Assembly: GCA_004000515.1 (NCBI GenBank)
Contig: CP034537.1
Span: 5,222,001-5,286,000, forward strand
Origin: Pseudomonas poae
Lineage (GTDB): Bacteria > Pseudomonadota > Gammaproteobacteria > Pseudomonadales > Pseudomonadaceae
Length of the DNA: 64,000 bases
Direction: 5' to 3'
Shown: one piece after another, positions 40,541-48,308 of the stretch
Numbering within the stretch: position 1 is the first letter of the stretch
Layout: every line of letters starts with the position of its first letter
Made by a program: the position numbers and the translations under genes
Notes under the pieces: model-generated
What the model was told of the DNA's origin: nothing
The model's input: the letters and a program-made list of their open reading frames with translations, nothing else
Database searches by the model: none

Positions 40541-41569
40541 TTAAACGTTTAACCCTGCACTGGCTGCGACTCTTTCAGCAACATGTCGCAAACTATCAAA
40601 GTTGATATTGGCACCGGAATTCACCGCTACCAGGGTCTGCCCATGAACACCTTCACGTGCCACGTACTTGCGAATGCCCGCTACCGCCAACGCGCCTGAG
40701 GGCTCGGTGATGGACCGCGTGTCGTCGTAGATCAGTTTGATGGCGCTGCACAGTTCGTCGTTGCTCACGGTCACCACTTCATCCACCCAGTCGCGGCAGA
40801 TTTCAAACCCATAGGCGCCGATCTGCGCGACTGCGGTGCCATCGGCAAACCCATCGACACTCGCCAACACCACGCGCTCGCCGGCGCGCATTGCCGCCAG
40901 CAGACAACTGGAGCCTTCGGGTTCGACACCGATGATGCGCACTTCGGGGCGCAGGTATTTGACGTAAGCGGCGATTCCCGCGATCAGCCCTCCGCCACCC
41001 ACCGGCACGAAGATCGCATCCAGTGGCCCCTGCTGTTGGCGCAGGATCTCCATGGCCACTGTGCCTTGGCCGGCGATTACGTCCGGGTCGTCGAAAGGCG
41101 ACACGAAGGTGCTCCCCGATGTCTGCGCCAGTTGCAATGCATGGGCCAGGGCAAACGGGAAACTCTCCCCGTGCAACACGGCTTCGGCGCCACGGGAACG
41201 CACACCCAATACCTTCAGTTCCGGAGTGCTGCACGGCATGACGATACGTGCCTTGATCCCCAATTCCCGCGCCGCCAGCGCCACGCCTTGGGCATGATTG
41301 CCCGCTGAGGCCGTGACCACGCCCCGGGCTTTTTCGGCATCACTGAGTTGCACCAGCTTGTTGTAGGCGCCGCGAATCTTGAAGGAAAACGTCGGTTGCA
41401 GGTCTTCACGCTTGAGCAGCAGCGTGTTGCCCAGCAAGGCCGACAACGCCGGCGCTGCTTGCAGGGGCGTGCGCACCGCCAGGTCATACACCGGCGCAGC
41501 AAGGATCTTTTTCACATAGTGTTCAAGCAGTTCCGTGCCGGCGGTTCGGGGCGTGGGACAGGTGCTCAT
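40541..41569 (-). CDS. Threonine dehydratase, short form without regulatory ACT domain
   Basis: A PLP enzyme of fold type II that deaminates threonine to 2-oxobutyrate. The PLP lysine is in FSFKIRGAYNK (near residue 64), followed by SAGNHAQGVA and the phosphate-binding loop VGGGGLIAG. The C-terminus SGANINFDSLRHVAERVA is exactly where biosynthetic IlvA would continue into its isoleucine-sensing ACT domains. Here the protein ends at 342 residues and no ACT sequence follows in any frame, so allosteric control by isoleucine is not expected. A leader peptide with Ile and Thr codons plus a terminator lie before it, so control seems to be by attenuation. The ATG at 41569 has AGGAGA seven to eight bases upstream. 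Confidence 0.88.
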   Translation of the reverse strand: MSTCPTPRTAGTELLEHYVKKILAAPVYDLAVRTPLQAAPALSALLGNTLLLKREDLQPTFSFKIRGAYNKLVQLSDAEKARGVVTASAGNHAQGVALAARELGIKARIVMPCSTPELKVLGVRSRGAEAVLHGESFPFALAHALQLAQTSGSTFVSPFDDPDVIAGQGTVAMEILRQQQGPLDAIFVPVGGGGLIAGIAAYVKYLRPEVRIIGVEPEGSSCLLAAMRAGERVVLASVDGFADGTAVAQIGAYGFEICRDWVDEVVTVSNDELCSAIKLIYDDTRSITEPSGALAVAGIRKYVAREGVHGQTLVAVNSGANINFDSLRHVAERVAASAGLNV

Positions 41570-41607
41570 GGGTGTCTCCTGGCTTCGTGTAAAGGGCGCT
41601 GGAGACG

Positions 41608-41638
41608 GAAAAACAAAACCCGCCTCTAGGGCGGGTTT
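41608..41638 (-). terminator. Attenuator terminator in the threonine dehydratase leader
   Basis: On the minus strand AAACCCGCC (41638-41630), loop CTAGA, GGCGGGTTT (41624-41616), then TGTTTTT. A nine-pair stem with a U-rich tail, located 39 bases before the coding region, so it stops transcription before the structural gene. Its left arm can pair instead with GGCGGG at the end of the leader peptide. Confidence 0.85.
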
Positions 41639-41653
41639 GGGTGCAGCCGTGCG

Positions 41654-41719
41654 CTATCCCGCCAAATGAGGAATGGCGGTAATAATGCTCGGCTGGCTAC
41701 GGAATGCTTGAAATGTCAT
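41654..41719 (-). CDS. Leader peptide controlling the threonine dehydratase gene
   Basis: A 21-codon reading frame, MTFQAFRSQPSIITAIPHLAG, that includes the control run Ile-Ile-Thr-Ala-Ile (codons 12-16, 41686-41672). The segment CCGCCA within that run (41679-41674) can pair with TGGCGG (41664-41659), while GGCGGG (41663-41658) can pair with the left arm of the terminator. This is the classical 1:2, 2:3, 3:4 arrangement: a ribosome waiting at the Ile/Thr codons frees segment 2 to block the terminator. The ATG is about two or three bases after the predicted transcription start, so the peptide may be translated without a ribosome binding site. Seen directly; regulation is inferred. Confidence 0.75.
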   Translation of the reverse strand: MTFQAFRSQPSIITAIPHLAG

Positions 41720-41727
41720 GTCACGAA

Positions 41728-41755
41728 ATTAACCGGCGATTGACGGGCAAGTCAA
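41728..41755 (-). promoter_or_regulatory. Probable sigma-70 promoter of the attenuator and threonine dehydratase
   Basis: On the minus strand TTGACT (41755-41750), 16 bases, GTTAAT (41733-41728). The minus 35 box matches 5 of 6 and the minus 10 box 4 of 6 positions. Predicted start at about 41721, right at the leader-peptide ATG. Confidence 0.5.
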
Positions 41756-41794
41756 TGGCCAAGCGCCATTAGCGGCTGGGGGTTTACGATGGAT

Positions 41795-41818
41795 ATACGA
41801 AACATATACGCTTTGTAT
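41795..41818. promoter_or_regulatory. Imperfect inverted repeat before the ParD-like/map operon
   Basis: ATACGAAAC, six bases ATATAC, GCTTTGTAT. Seven of nine arm positions are complementary, in a very AT-rich stretch that also looks like promoter sequence. The gene starts 24 bases later, so it is a likely operator for autoregulation by the ribbon-helix-helix-like first protein. Confidence 0.4.
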
Positions 41819-41841
41819 ACCAATATCCCACAGTGAATCCC

Positions 41842-42042
41842 ATGGGCATCGTCAAGATCACCGACCAACTGCATGAACAATTGCGCCTGGCCAGCGCCAC
41901 GATGGACCGTTCCATCAACGCCCAGGCCGAATTCTGGATCAAGATCGGCCTGCTCGCGGAGCTGAACCCCAGCCTGCCCTACAACGAATTGATCAACAAA
42001 CTGTTGCTCGACAAACCCGACCTGATCCGGGGGCGCACCTGA
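41842..42042 (+). CDS. ParD-like antitoxin-type protein
   Basis: A 66-residue protein, MGIVKITDQLHEQLRLASAT then MDRSINAQAEFWIKIG. The short beta strand (IVKI) followed by two helices with S-I-N-AQAE-FW resembles the ribbon-helix-helix fold of ParD-like proteins. It was placed in that family from memory. Such proteins bind DNA and autoregulate. Its stop codon overlaps the map start by one base (TGATG), so the pair is coupled like a toxin-antitoxin operon, except that the partner is a methionine aminopeptidase. The ATG at 41842 was chosen over GTG at 41833. Confidence 0.75.
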   Translation: MGIVKITDQLHEQLRLASATMDRSINAQAEFWIKIGLLAELNPSLPYNELINKLLLDKPDLIRGRT

Positions 42043-42796
42043 TGATCAAGACTGCCGAACAACTCGCCGTGATGCGCGAATCCGGGCGCCTGCTCGCCCA
42101 AGTGTTCACCATGCTCGACGGTTTTGTGGCCGCCGGCCGCTCTACCCTGGAACTGGACAGCGCCGTCGAAGCCTTCATCCGCAATGACCTCAAGGCCCGC
42201 CCCGCCAGCCTGGGCCAGTATGACTACCCCTTCTCTATCAATACCTCGATCAACGAGGTGGTGTGCCACGGCATGCCCAGCGCGAAGGAAGTGCTGAAAG
42301 ACGGCGACATCATCAACATCGACATCACCCTGGAAAAGGCGGCTACATCGCCGACTCCAGCAAGATGTACATGATCGGCACCGTCGCGCCCAAGGCCCGT
42401 CGCCTGGTCGAGCAGACCTTCGAAGCGATGTGGGCCGGTATCCGACAGGTCAAGCCCGGCGCACGCCTGGGAGATATCGGCCATGCGATCCAGAGCCACG
42501 CGCAAGCCAATGGCTACAGTGTGGTGCGTGAATACTGCGGCCACGGCATCGGTCGGCAGATGCACGAGGAGCCCCAGGTGCTGCACTTCGGCCGGCCCGG
42601 TACCGGGTTGGAACTGCGCGAAGGCATGGTGTTTACCGTCGAACCGATGCTCAACCAAGGCAGTTCCAAGGTGCGCAGCTTGAAGGATGGCTGGACGGTC
42701 GTGACCAAGGACAACAGCCTGTCGGCGCAGTGGGAACATACCGTGGCGGTGACGGCGCAGGGTTTTGAGGTGCTGACGCTGCAAACCATAGCCTAA
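42042..42796 (+). CDS. map: Type I methionine aminopeptidase (second copy type), one frameshift
   Basis: Removes N-terminal methionine from new proteins. All five metal ligands are visible: Asp in IINIDIT, Asp in GYIADSSKMY, His in CGHGIGRQMH, Glu in FTVEPM and Glu in SAQWEHTVAV; the substrate-site His is in VVCHGMP. The A4 run at 42334-42337 is one base short; repaired length is 251 residues, normal for type I without an N-terminal extension. It is not next to rpsB as the housekeeping map is in many bacteria, so it is probably an accessory copy. It is cotranscribed with the ParD-like gene. A short REP follows its stop. Confidence 0.92.
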
Positions 42797-42824
42797 TGTG
42801 GGAGCAGGCAAGCCAGCTCCCACA
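42797..42824. repeat. Single REP hairpin after map
   Basis: TGTGGGAGC, AGGCAAGCCA, GCTCCCACA: a nine-pair perfect stem at the convergent end of map and the RimK-like gene. It may act as a transcription end for either gene. Confidence 0.8.
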
Positions 42825-42851
42825 CTTGATCCTCAGCGTCTGCTCGTCCAG

Positions 42852-44437
42852 CTACCAAACCTGGCCTTGGCGCTTGAGTTCCAGGCGCCGTACGAACTCT
42901 TCCAGCACCAGCGCATACAGGTCGTCTTGCAGGTAGGCATCTTCGATACCGGCATCCATGTTGGGGTTGTCGTTGACCTCAATCACTACCACCTTGTCGC
43001 CGGACTGCTTGAGGTCCACGCCATAGAGGCCGTCACCAATCAGGTTGGCGGTCTTTACCGCCAATTCCACCACCGCCTTGGGCGCTTCGTGGACGGCCAG
43101 GGTGCGGCATTCGCCGTTGATGTCTTGGCCGATGGCCTTATGGTTGTAGATCTGCCAATGGCCCTTGGACATGAAGTATTGGCAGGCAAAGATCGGTTTG
43201 CGGTTGAGCACGCCGATGCGCCAGTCGTACTCGGTGTAGAAGAACTCCTGAGCCAGCAACAGCACCGAATGCTCGAACAACTCGGCGGTGGCCTTGAGCA
43301 ACGCCTCCTGGCTTTCCACCTTGATCACGCCACGGGAGAAGCAACCGTCGGGGATTTTCAACACCAGCGGAAACCCCAGGCGCTCGCCAACCCGTTCAAA
43401 ATCTTCCGGACGCTCCTTATAGAGAATCTCGGTAGCGGGCATTCCCAGTTGATGGCTGTTGAGCAGGTCGGTGAGGTAGACCTTGTTGGTGCAGCGCAAA
43501 ATCGACGCTGGGTCGTCCATCACCACCAGCCCTTCGCTTTCGGCTTTCTTGGCAAAGCGGTAGGTGTGGTTGTCGACGCTGGTGGTCTCGCGGATCAGCA
43601 AGGCGTCGTATTCGGCTAAACGGGCGTAGTCCTTGCGTTCGATCAGCTCCACATCGATGCCCAAGCCCTTGCCGACCCGTACGAAATTTTCCAGGGCCTT
43701 GGCGTTGGAGGGCGGTAGTTGCTCCTGCGGATCGTGCAGGATCGCGAGGTCATAACGGGCCAGCCGACGTGAGCGCGGCTGGCGCCAGATCTTGCGACTG
43801 AAGTTGTCGAGGGCGTGGGCGAATTGATCTTCCTGATCATCACGCAACTTGTGCAACACCCCCGACTTGACGCCTTCGATGTGCCAGCCGTTATTCTTTC
43901 TGAACTCAACTAACAGGATCGGACACGGGAACGTTTCAAATAACTGCCGGGCCAGATCCTGCAACGGCTCTATATTGGTTCGGCCAAAATAAAGTGTCAG
44001 GGTAAAGCCTTCGGTATTACTGTAAAGGTGATGACTCAAGGCTTTATCGAGGGTTTTATCCAGGTCATCCAGGGCCAGCCCGTACAGCGATTTTTGGTCA
44101 GCTCGCTGATGGTGCGCACCGACGGAATCACCTTGTGCCCACGCGCTTCGGCCAGCAGCGAGCAGTAGTAGCCGTGCCCCAGGTACTTGTAGCTGCGGCA
44201 CAGGTTGATCACCTGCACGCGCTTGCCGCTCTCGCTTTCGCGGGTCTGCTCCAGGTATTCCTGGGCAGTGACGATGTCTTCGCTGGGGAAGTAGGAAGCC
44301 CAATCTTCCTTGCGCTCGACAATAATCACCACTTGACTTGAACTTCGGGGCGGCGCAGAAAAATAACCTTTGGAAGTTATTGTCGCCGCGACGGTTTGCT
44401 CGGATACTTCACGCCAATGACCTTGAACCGCCGACAT
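42852..44437 (-). CDS. RimK family ATP-grasp ligase with N-terminal RLAN-like domain (one frameshift)
   Basis: The N-terminal 200 residues (VVIIVERKEDW, LCRSYKYLGHGYYCSLLAEA) fit the domain found before some RimK-like ATP-grasp proteins. The C-terminal 300 residues are the ATP-grasp ligase: KIPDGCFSRGVIKVES for nucleotide binding and VVIEVNDNPNMDAG with the magnesium-binding Glu/Asn. Such enzymes join an amino acid, often glutamate, to a carboxylate of a peptide or small molecule using ATP. The T5 run at 44091-44095 is one base short; repaired length 528. It is much longer than E. coli RimK (about 300). It is divergent from a GNAT-peptidase fusion, from which it is only 94 bases away. The real substrate is unknown. 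Confidence 0.88.
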
Positions 44438-44451
44438 AATATTTGATCCGC

Positions 44452-44499
44452 TTTAGAGAACTCGACCTTTTCTATTAAGCACGATCTTTTAGAGAAGTC
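44452..44499. promoter_or_regulatory. Direct repeat in the divergent promoter region of the RimK-like / GNAT-C39 pair
   Basis: TTTAGAGAACTC (44452-44463) and TTTAGAGAAGTC (44488-44499) are 11 of 12 identical and exactly 36 bases apart, inside the 94-base gap between the divergent genes. They could be two binding sites for one regulator acting on both genes, or a promoter duplication. Confidence 0.45.
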
Positions 44500-44531
44500 C
44501 CGTTTCGTTACGCAACTTTTACGGCGGTCAT

Positions 44532-45632
44532 ATGGCTCTTTTCTTTCGCGTTGCAACCCTCAGCGATGTGCCCGAATTGGTGGCACTGGAACAACACTGT
44601 TTCACCACTGACCGGCTCTCCACCCGCAGCTTTCAGTGGATGGTCAGCCGCGCCCACGGCCAGTTGCTGGTGGCGGACAATGACGGGCAATTGCTCGGCT
44701 ATGCGCTGGTGCTGTTCCACCGTGGTACCTCGTTGGCGCGCCTGTACTCTATCGCCATCGCCCAACACGCACGCGGGATGGGCTTGGGCAAACAGCTGCT
44801 CAGCCGCATCGAAGCCATCGCCCTGGATCACGATTGCGCCTACCTGCGCCTGGAGGTCCGCACCGACAACCCCAGTGCCCTGGCCCTTTACGAGCGCAAT
44901 GGCTATCGCCGCTTCGCACTGATCAACGACTACTACGAAGACCACACCGCCGCCCTGCGCCTGGAAAAACGCATCCTCCAACACCAGGCGGCGCGTCCGC
45001 AAAGCGTGCCGTATTACCAACAGACCACCGACTTCACCTGCGGCGCCGCATGCCTGTTAATGGCCATGGGCGCTCTGGTGCCGGACCGCGCGACATTGCG
45101 CCGCGAAGAGCTGCAGATCTGGCGTGAAGCCACCACCGTATTCATGACCGCCGGCCATGGCGGTTGCAGCCCGCAAGGCTTGGCGTTGGCGGCTTGGCGC
45201 CGAGGGTTTGAGGTACGCATGCAAGTGAATGTGCGCGGGCCATTGTTTCTCGATGGCGTGCGCGACCAGCATAAAAAAGAGGTGATGCGTGTGGTGCACG
45301 AAGCCTTCGAAGAAGAGTTGGCGGGCAGCGATGTCGAGCAAATACTCGGCGGCGCATTGGACTTGCCCCAAGTGCTACTGGACGGCGGACAGCCGCTGGT
45401 ATTGATCAGCAGCTACCGCCTCACGCGCTCAAAATCGCCACATTGGGTGATAGTCACCGACTGCGACGACGACTTTGTCTACCTGCACGACCCCGACGTG
45501 GACCACAGCCAGCATCGCCAGCCCCTCGACTGCCAGCACCTGCCGGTCAGCCATGGGGAGTTCGAGCGCATGTGCCGGTTTGGCAACAACAAGCTGCGGG
45601 CGGCGGTGGTGCTGTTCAAGCCACCTGCTTGA
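44532..45632 (+). CDS. GNAT acetyltransferase fused to C39-like peptidase
   Basis: A 366-residue two-domain protein. Residues 1-150 are a GNAT fold with the acetyl-CoA loop QHARGMGLGKQLL and a RimI-like end (NPSALALYERNGYRRF). Residues 155-366 look like a papain-like C39 peptidase: PYYQQTTDFTCGAACLLMAMG with the nucleophile Cys (near 171), and SPHWVIVTDCDDDFVYLHDPD with the catalytic His and a following Asp. C39 domains cut leader peptides after double-glycine in bacteriocin maturation, but this one has no transporter. With the divergent ATP-grasp ligase it suggests a peptide tailoring pair. The stop region overlaps convergent sfnG by 17 bases. Confidence 0.87.
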   Translation: MALFFRVATLSDVPELVALEQHCFTTDRLSTRSFQWMVSRAHGQLLVADNDGQLLGYALVLFHRGTSLARLYSIAIAQHARGMGLGKQLLSRIEAIALDHDCAYLRLEVRTDNPSALALYERNGYRRFALINDYYEDHTAALRLEKRILQHQAARPQSVPYYQQTTDFTCGAACLLMAMGALVPDRATLRREELQIWREATTVFMTAGHGGCSPQGLALAAWRRGFEVRMQVNVRGPLFLDGVRDQHKKEVMRVVHEAFEEELAGSDVEQILGGALDLPQVLLDGGQPLVLISSYRLTRSKSPHWVIVTDCDDDFVYLHDPDVDHSQHRQPLDCQHLPVSHGEFERMCRFGNNKLRAAVVLFKPPA

Positions 45633-46701
45633 TCGCGGCCTTGGCTTCCAGCTCACGCACCAACGGCAATACACGCTTGCCGAAGTACTCCACTTCTTCC
45701 TGGAAATGCAGGAAGCCCGCCAGCACCAGGTCCACGCCCACGGCCTTGAGCGCGACGATGCGCTCGGCGATCTGTTGCGGCGTGCCGATCAGGTTTGTCT
45801 TGAAGCCGTCGTTGTACTGCACCAGGTCTTCGAAACTGGACTTGGCCCAGTTGCCCTCACCTTCTGGTGACGCTTTGCCCGCCTGTTTGGCCGCATCGCC
45901 GAATGCATTCACCGCTTCCGGATCGGCCTTGTCGATGATTTCCGCGAGCACGGCGCGAGCCTCTTCTTCGGTGTCGCGGGCGATCACAAACGCGTTGACG
46001 CCGACTTTGACCGAATGGTTGTTCGCCGCCGCCTTGGCGCGGATGTCATCGACTTGGGCCTTGATGCCTTCGGGCGTGTTGCCGTTGGTGAAGTACCAGT
46101 CGGACACCCGTGCAGCCATGTCCCGCGCCGCACGCGAGCTGCCGCCCTGAAACACTTCCGGCTGGCCGAGCGGCTTGGGTTTGAGGGTGTAATTGTTGAA
46201 GCGGTAGAAGTCGCCCTTGAAGGTGAAATCGTCTTGGGTCCAGATGCCTTTGAGGGCGCGGATGAATTCCTCTGAACGCCGATAGCGCTCGTCGTGTTCC
46301 AGCCAGTGTTCGCCGATGGCCTGGAACTCACCCTTGAACCAACCACTGACAATGTTCACCGCGATACGGCCATTGGTGAGCTGGTCGATGGTCGCCAGTT
46401 GCTTGGCCGCCAGCGCCGGTTGCCAGGGGCCGGGCAGGATCGCCGCGATCACCTTGAGCGTGGTGGTTGCCGCCAGCAGTGCATGGCTGAACGCCACGGA
46501 CTCATGCTGGTTTTCGGCGCCATAGCCGGCGGTAAAACGGATCTGGGTGAGGCCGTACTCGAAGCCCGCGGCTTCGGCCAGTTGGGCCAGTTTACGGTTG
46601 TAGTCGATGCCCCAGTGGGTGCGTTGCTCAATCTTGCTGACCACCAACCCACCGCTGACGTTGGGCACCCAATAGGCAAATTTCACGGGCTGCTGACTCA
46701 T
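45616..46701 (-). CDS. sfnG: FMNH2-dependent dimethyl sulfone monooxygenase SfnG
   Basis: A bacterial luciferase-like flavin monooxygenase of 361 residues that oxidises dimethyl sulfone to methanesulfinate, supplying sulfur. The start MSQQPVKFAYWVPNVSGG and the stretches NVSGGLVVSKIEQRTHWGID and LPGPWQPALAAKQLATID match SfnG closely by memory and set it apart from SsuD. VNIVSGWFKGEF is the usual FMN/phosphate region. The start at 46701 has GAGGT nine bases upstream. It is divergent from an acyl-CoA dehydrogenase-like gene with a sigma-54 promoter. The reductase partner is not in the window. Confidence 0.87.
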   Translation of the reverse strand: MSQQPVKFAYWVPNVSGGLVVSKIEQRTHWGIDYNRKLAQLAEAAGFEYGLTQIRFTAGYGAENQHESVAFSHALLAATTTLKVIAAILPGPWQPALAAKQLATIDQLTNGRIAVNIVSGWFKGEFQAIGEHWLEHDERYRRSEEFIRALKGIWTQDDFTFKGDFYRFNNYTLKPKPLGQPEVFQGGSSRAARDMAARVSDWYFTNGNTPEGIKAQVDDIRAKAAANNHSVKVGVNAFVIARDTEEEARAVLAEIIDKADPEAVNAFGDAAKQAGKASPEGEGNWAKSSFEDLVQYNDGFKTNLIGTPQQIAERIVALKAVGVDLVLAGFLHFQEEVEYFGKRVLPLVRELEAKAAIKQVA

Positions 46702-46764
46702 CGGACGGTACCTCACACATAAGGAATGTACGGGGAGCTTGAGCAGCAAGTGTGCCAGTGCGGG

Positions 46765-46782
46765 GCAAACGCCCGCGCCACG
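46765..46782 (-). promoter_or_regulatory. Weak candidate sigma-54 promoter of sfnG
   Basis: On the minus strand TGGCGCGGGCGTTTGC has GG and GC boxes but with 11 bases between them where 10 is required. A one-base error, frequent in this sequence, would make it regular. It lies 64-80 bases before sfnG, which is known to be SfnR and sigma-54 dependent in P. putida. Confidence 0.3.
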
Positions 46783-46913
46783 GGGCCCGCCGAGAAGAAC
46801 CGCCGCCATAAAGCCGTGAGCGCAGATGTCGTGGATTGCGTCGGTTTGTCCATCCACTGTTGCCCAGGCAACAGCTGACAGGGTGAATCCCTCGTAAACA
46901 GGCGCCCGGGCGC

Positions 46914-46930
46914 CCGGCACGGACTGTGCA
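46914..46930 (+). promoter_or_regulatory. Candidate sigma-54 promoter of the acyl-CoA dehydrogenase-like gene
   Basis: CCGGCACGGACTGTGCA: GG at 46916-46917 and GC at 46928-46929 are exactly 10 bases apart, and the surrounding GGCACG and TGCA match the minus 24 / minus 12 consensus at all but two positions. Transcription would start near 46941, 30 bases before the ATG. Confidence 0.65.
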
Positions 46931-46970
46931 ATAGCTCCTGTCATTGATCACTGCCCAGGAGCCGTCACCC

Positions 46971-48209
46971 ATGACCGAACACCACGTCATCAACCCGCTG
47001 TCCACCGGCGTCGACTACCCCGCACTGGCTGCGCGCTTTCGGCCGATATTCCAGCGTATCGCCGATGGCGCGGTAGAACGCGAACAGACCCGCACCCTGC
47101 CCCATGAGCCCATCCTGTGGCTCAAAGAAGCGGGTTTTGGCGCGGTGCGGGTGCCGGTGGAATACGGTGGCGGCGGCGCCTCGCTGCCCCAGCTGTTTGA
47201 ACTGTTGATCGAGTTGGCCGAAGCGGATTCCAACGTGCCCCAGGCCCTGCGCGGGCACTTTGCCTTTGTCGAAGACCGCCTGAATGCGCTACCCGGCGCC
47301 GGTCGCGACCTGTGGTTCAAGCGCTTCGTTGACGGCGACATTGTTGGCTGCGCCTGGACCGAAATAGGCAATGTCGCGATCGGCGATGTGGTGACTCAGG
47401 TCAGCCCGGACGGCGACCAATGGACACTCAACGGTGAAAAGTTCTACAGCACCGGCAGCATTTTCGCTGACTGGATCGACGTGTACGCCCAGCGCAGCGA
47501 CACCGGCGGCGATGTCATTGCCGCAACCCGCGCGCGCCAGCCAGGCGTAGTCCACAGCGACGATTGGGACGGTTTCGGCCAGCGCACCACCGGCAGCGGC
47601 ACCTCGCGTTTCACCGACGCAGTGGTGGAAGCAGAAAACGTGATCGACTTTGCCACCCGCTTCAAATACCAGACCGCGTTCTACCAGTTGGTGCTGCTGG
47701 CCAGCCTGGCAGGCATCGGACGTGCAGCCGTAAGGGACGTGGCTCACCAGGTGCGCAGCCGCAAACGTATCTACAGCCATGGCAACGCCTCGCATGTCAG
47801 CCAGGATGCGCAGATCCAACAAGTGGTAGGCGAAGTCGCCGCAATGGTCTATGCCGCGCAAGCCAGCGCGTTGAAGGCAACGGAGCCGGCACAACGGGCG
47901 TACGTGGCGCGATTTGGTGGGGATGAGGCGGTTGAACGTGAAGCCAACGTGGCCGCAGAAATTGAATCGGCCACGGCGCAGGTGGTGGTGTCGGAGTTGA
48001 TCCAGCGTGCCACCACCGAACTGTTCAACGCATTGGGAGCCTCGGATGTGCGCCAGGGCAAATCCCTCGACCGACACTGGCGCAATGCGCGGACCGTGTC
48101 GTCGCATAATCCGGTGATTTACAAGGCGCGCATTGTCGGGGATTGGGTGATCAATGCGGCCGAGCCGCCGTTTGTGTGGCAGATCGGAAATGGCCCAACA
48201 AAAGCCTGA
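46971..48209 (+). CDS. Acyl-CoA dehydrogenase-fold flavoprotein of organosulfur metabolism (SfnB/SfnC/DszC-like)
   Basis: A 412-residue protein of the acyl-CoA dehydrogenase superfamily. It has an N-terminal helical domain (GFGAVRVPVEYGGGGASLPQ), a middle beta domain (GCAWTEIGN, WTLNGEKFYSTGSIFADW) and a C-terminal helical domain ending with SHNPVIYKARIVGDWVIN. The pattern, including GEKFYSTG, resembles the flavin-dependent monooxygenase branch (DszC, SfnB, SfnC) more than fatty-acid dehydrogenases. Divergence from sfnG and a sigma-54 type promoter suggest a role in using organosulfur compounds under sulfur limitation. AGGAG is nine bases before the ATG at 46971. Confidence 0.82.
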   Translation: MTEHHVINPLSTGVDYPALAARFRPIFQRIADGAVEREQTRTLPHEPILWLKEAGFGAVRVPVEYGGGGASLPQLFELLIELAEADSNVPQALRGHFAFVEDRLNALPGAGRDLWFKRFVDGDIVGCAWTEIGNVAIGDVVTQVSPDGDQWTLNGEKFYSTGSIFADWIDVYAQRSDTGGDVIAATRARQPGVVHSDDWDGFGQRTTGSGTSRFTDAVVEAENVIDFATRFKYQTAFYQLVLLASLAGIGRAAVRDVAHQVRSRKRIYSHGNASHVSQDAQIQQVVGEVAAMVYAAQASALKATEPAQRAYVARFGGDEAVEREANVAAEIESATAQVVVSELIQRATTELFNALGASDVRQGKSLDRHWRNARTVSSHNPVIYKARIVGDWVINAAEPPFVWQIGNGPTKA

Positions 48210-48210
48210 A

Positions 48211-48300
48211 GTGTGGGAGCTGGCTTGCCTGCGATAGCCTCACCTCGGTCTGCCTGATACACCGAGGTGCCTGCATCGCAGGCAAGCCAGCTCCACACTT
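48211..48300. repeat. REPIN after the acyl-CoA dehydrogenase-like gene
   Basis: GTGTGGGAGCTGGCTTGCC and its inverted copy enclose a second inverted repeat, CACCTCGGT and ACCGAGGTG (48241-48249 and 48261-48269), so the whole element can form one extended hairpin. It begins 2 bases after the stop codon and lies in a convergent gap. Confidence 0.9.
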
Positions 48301-48308
48301 TAATCGCC

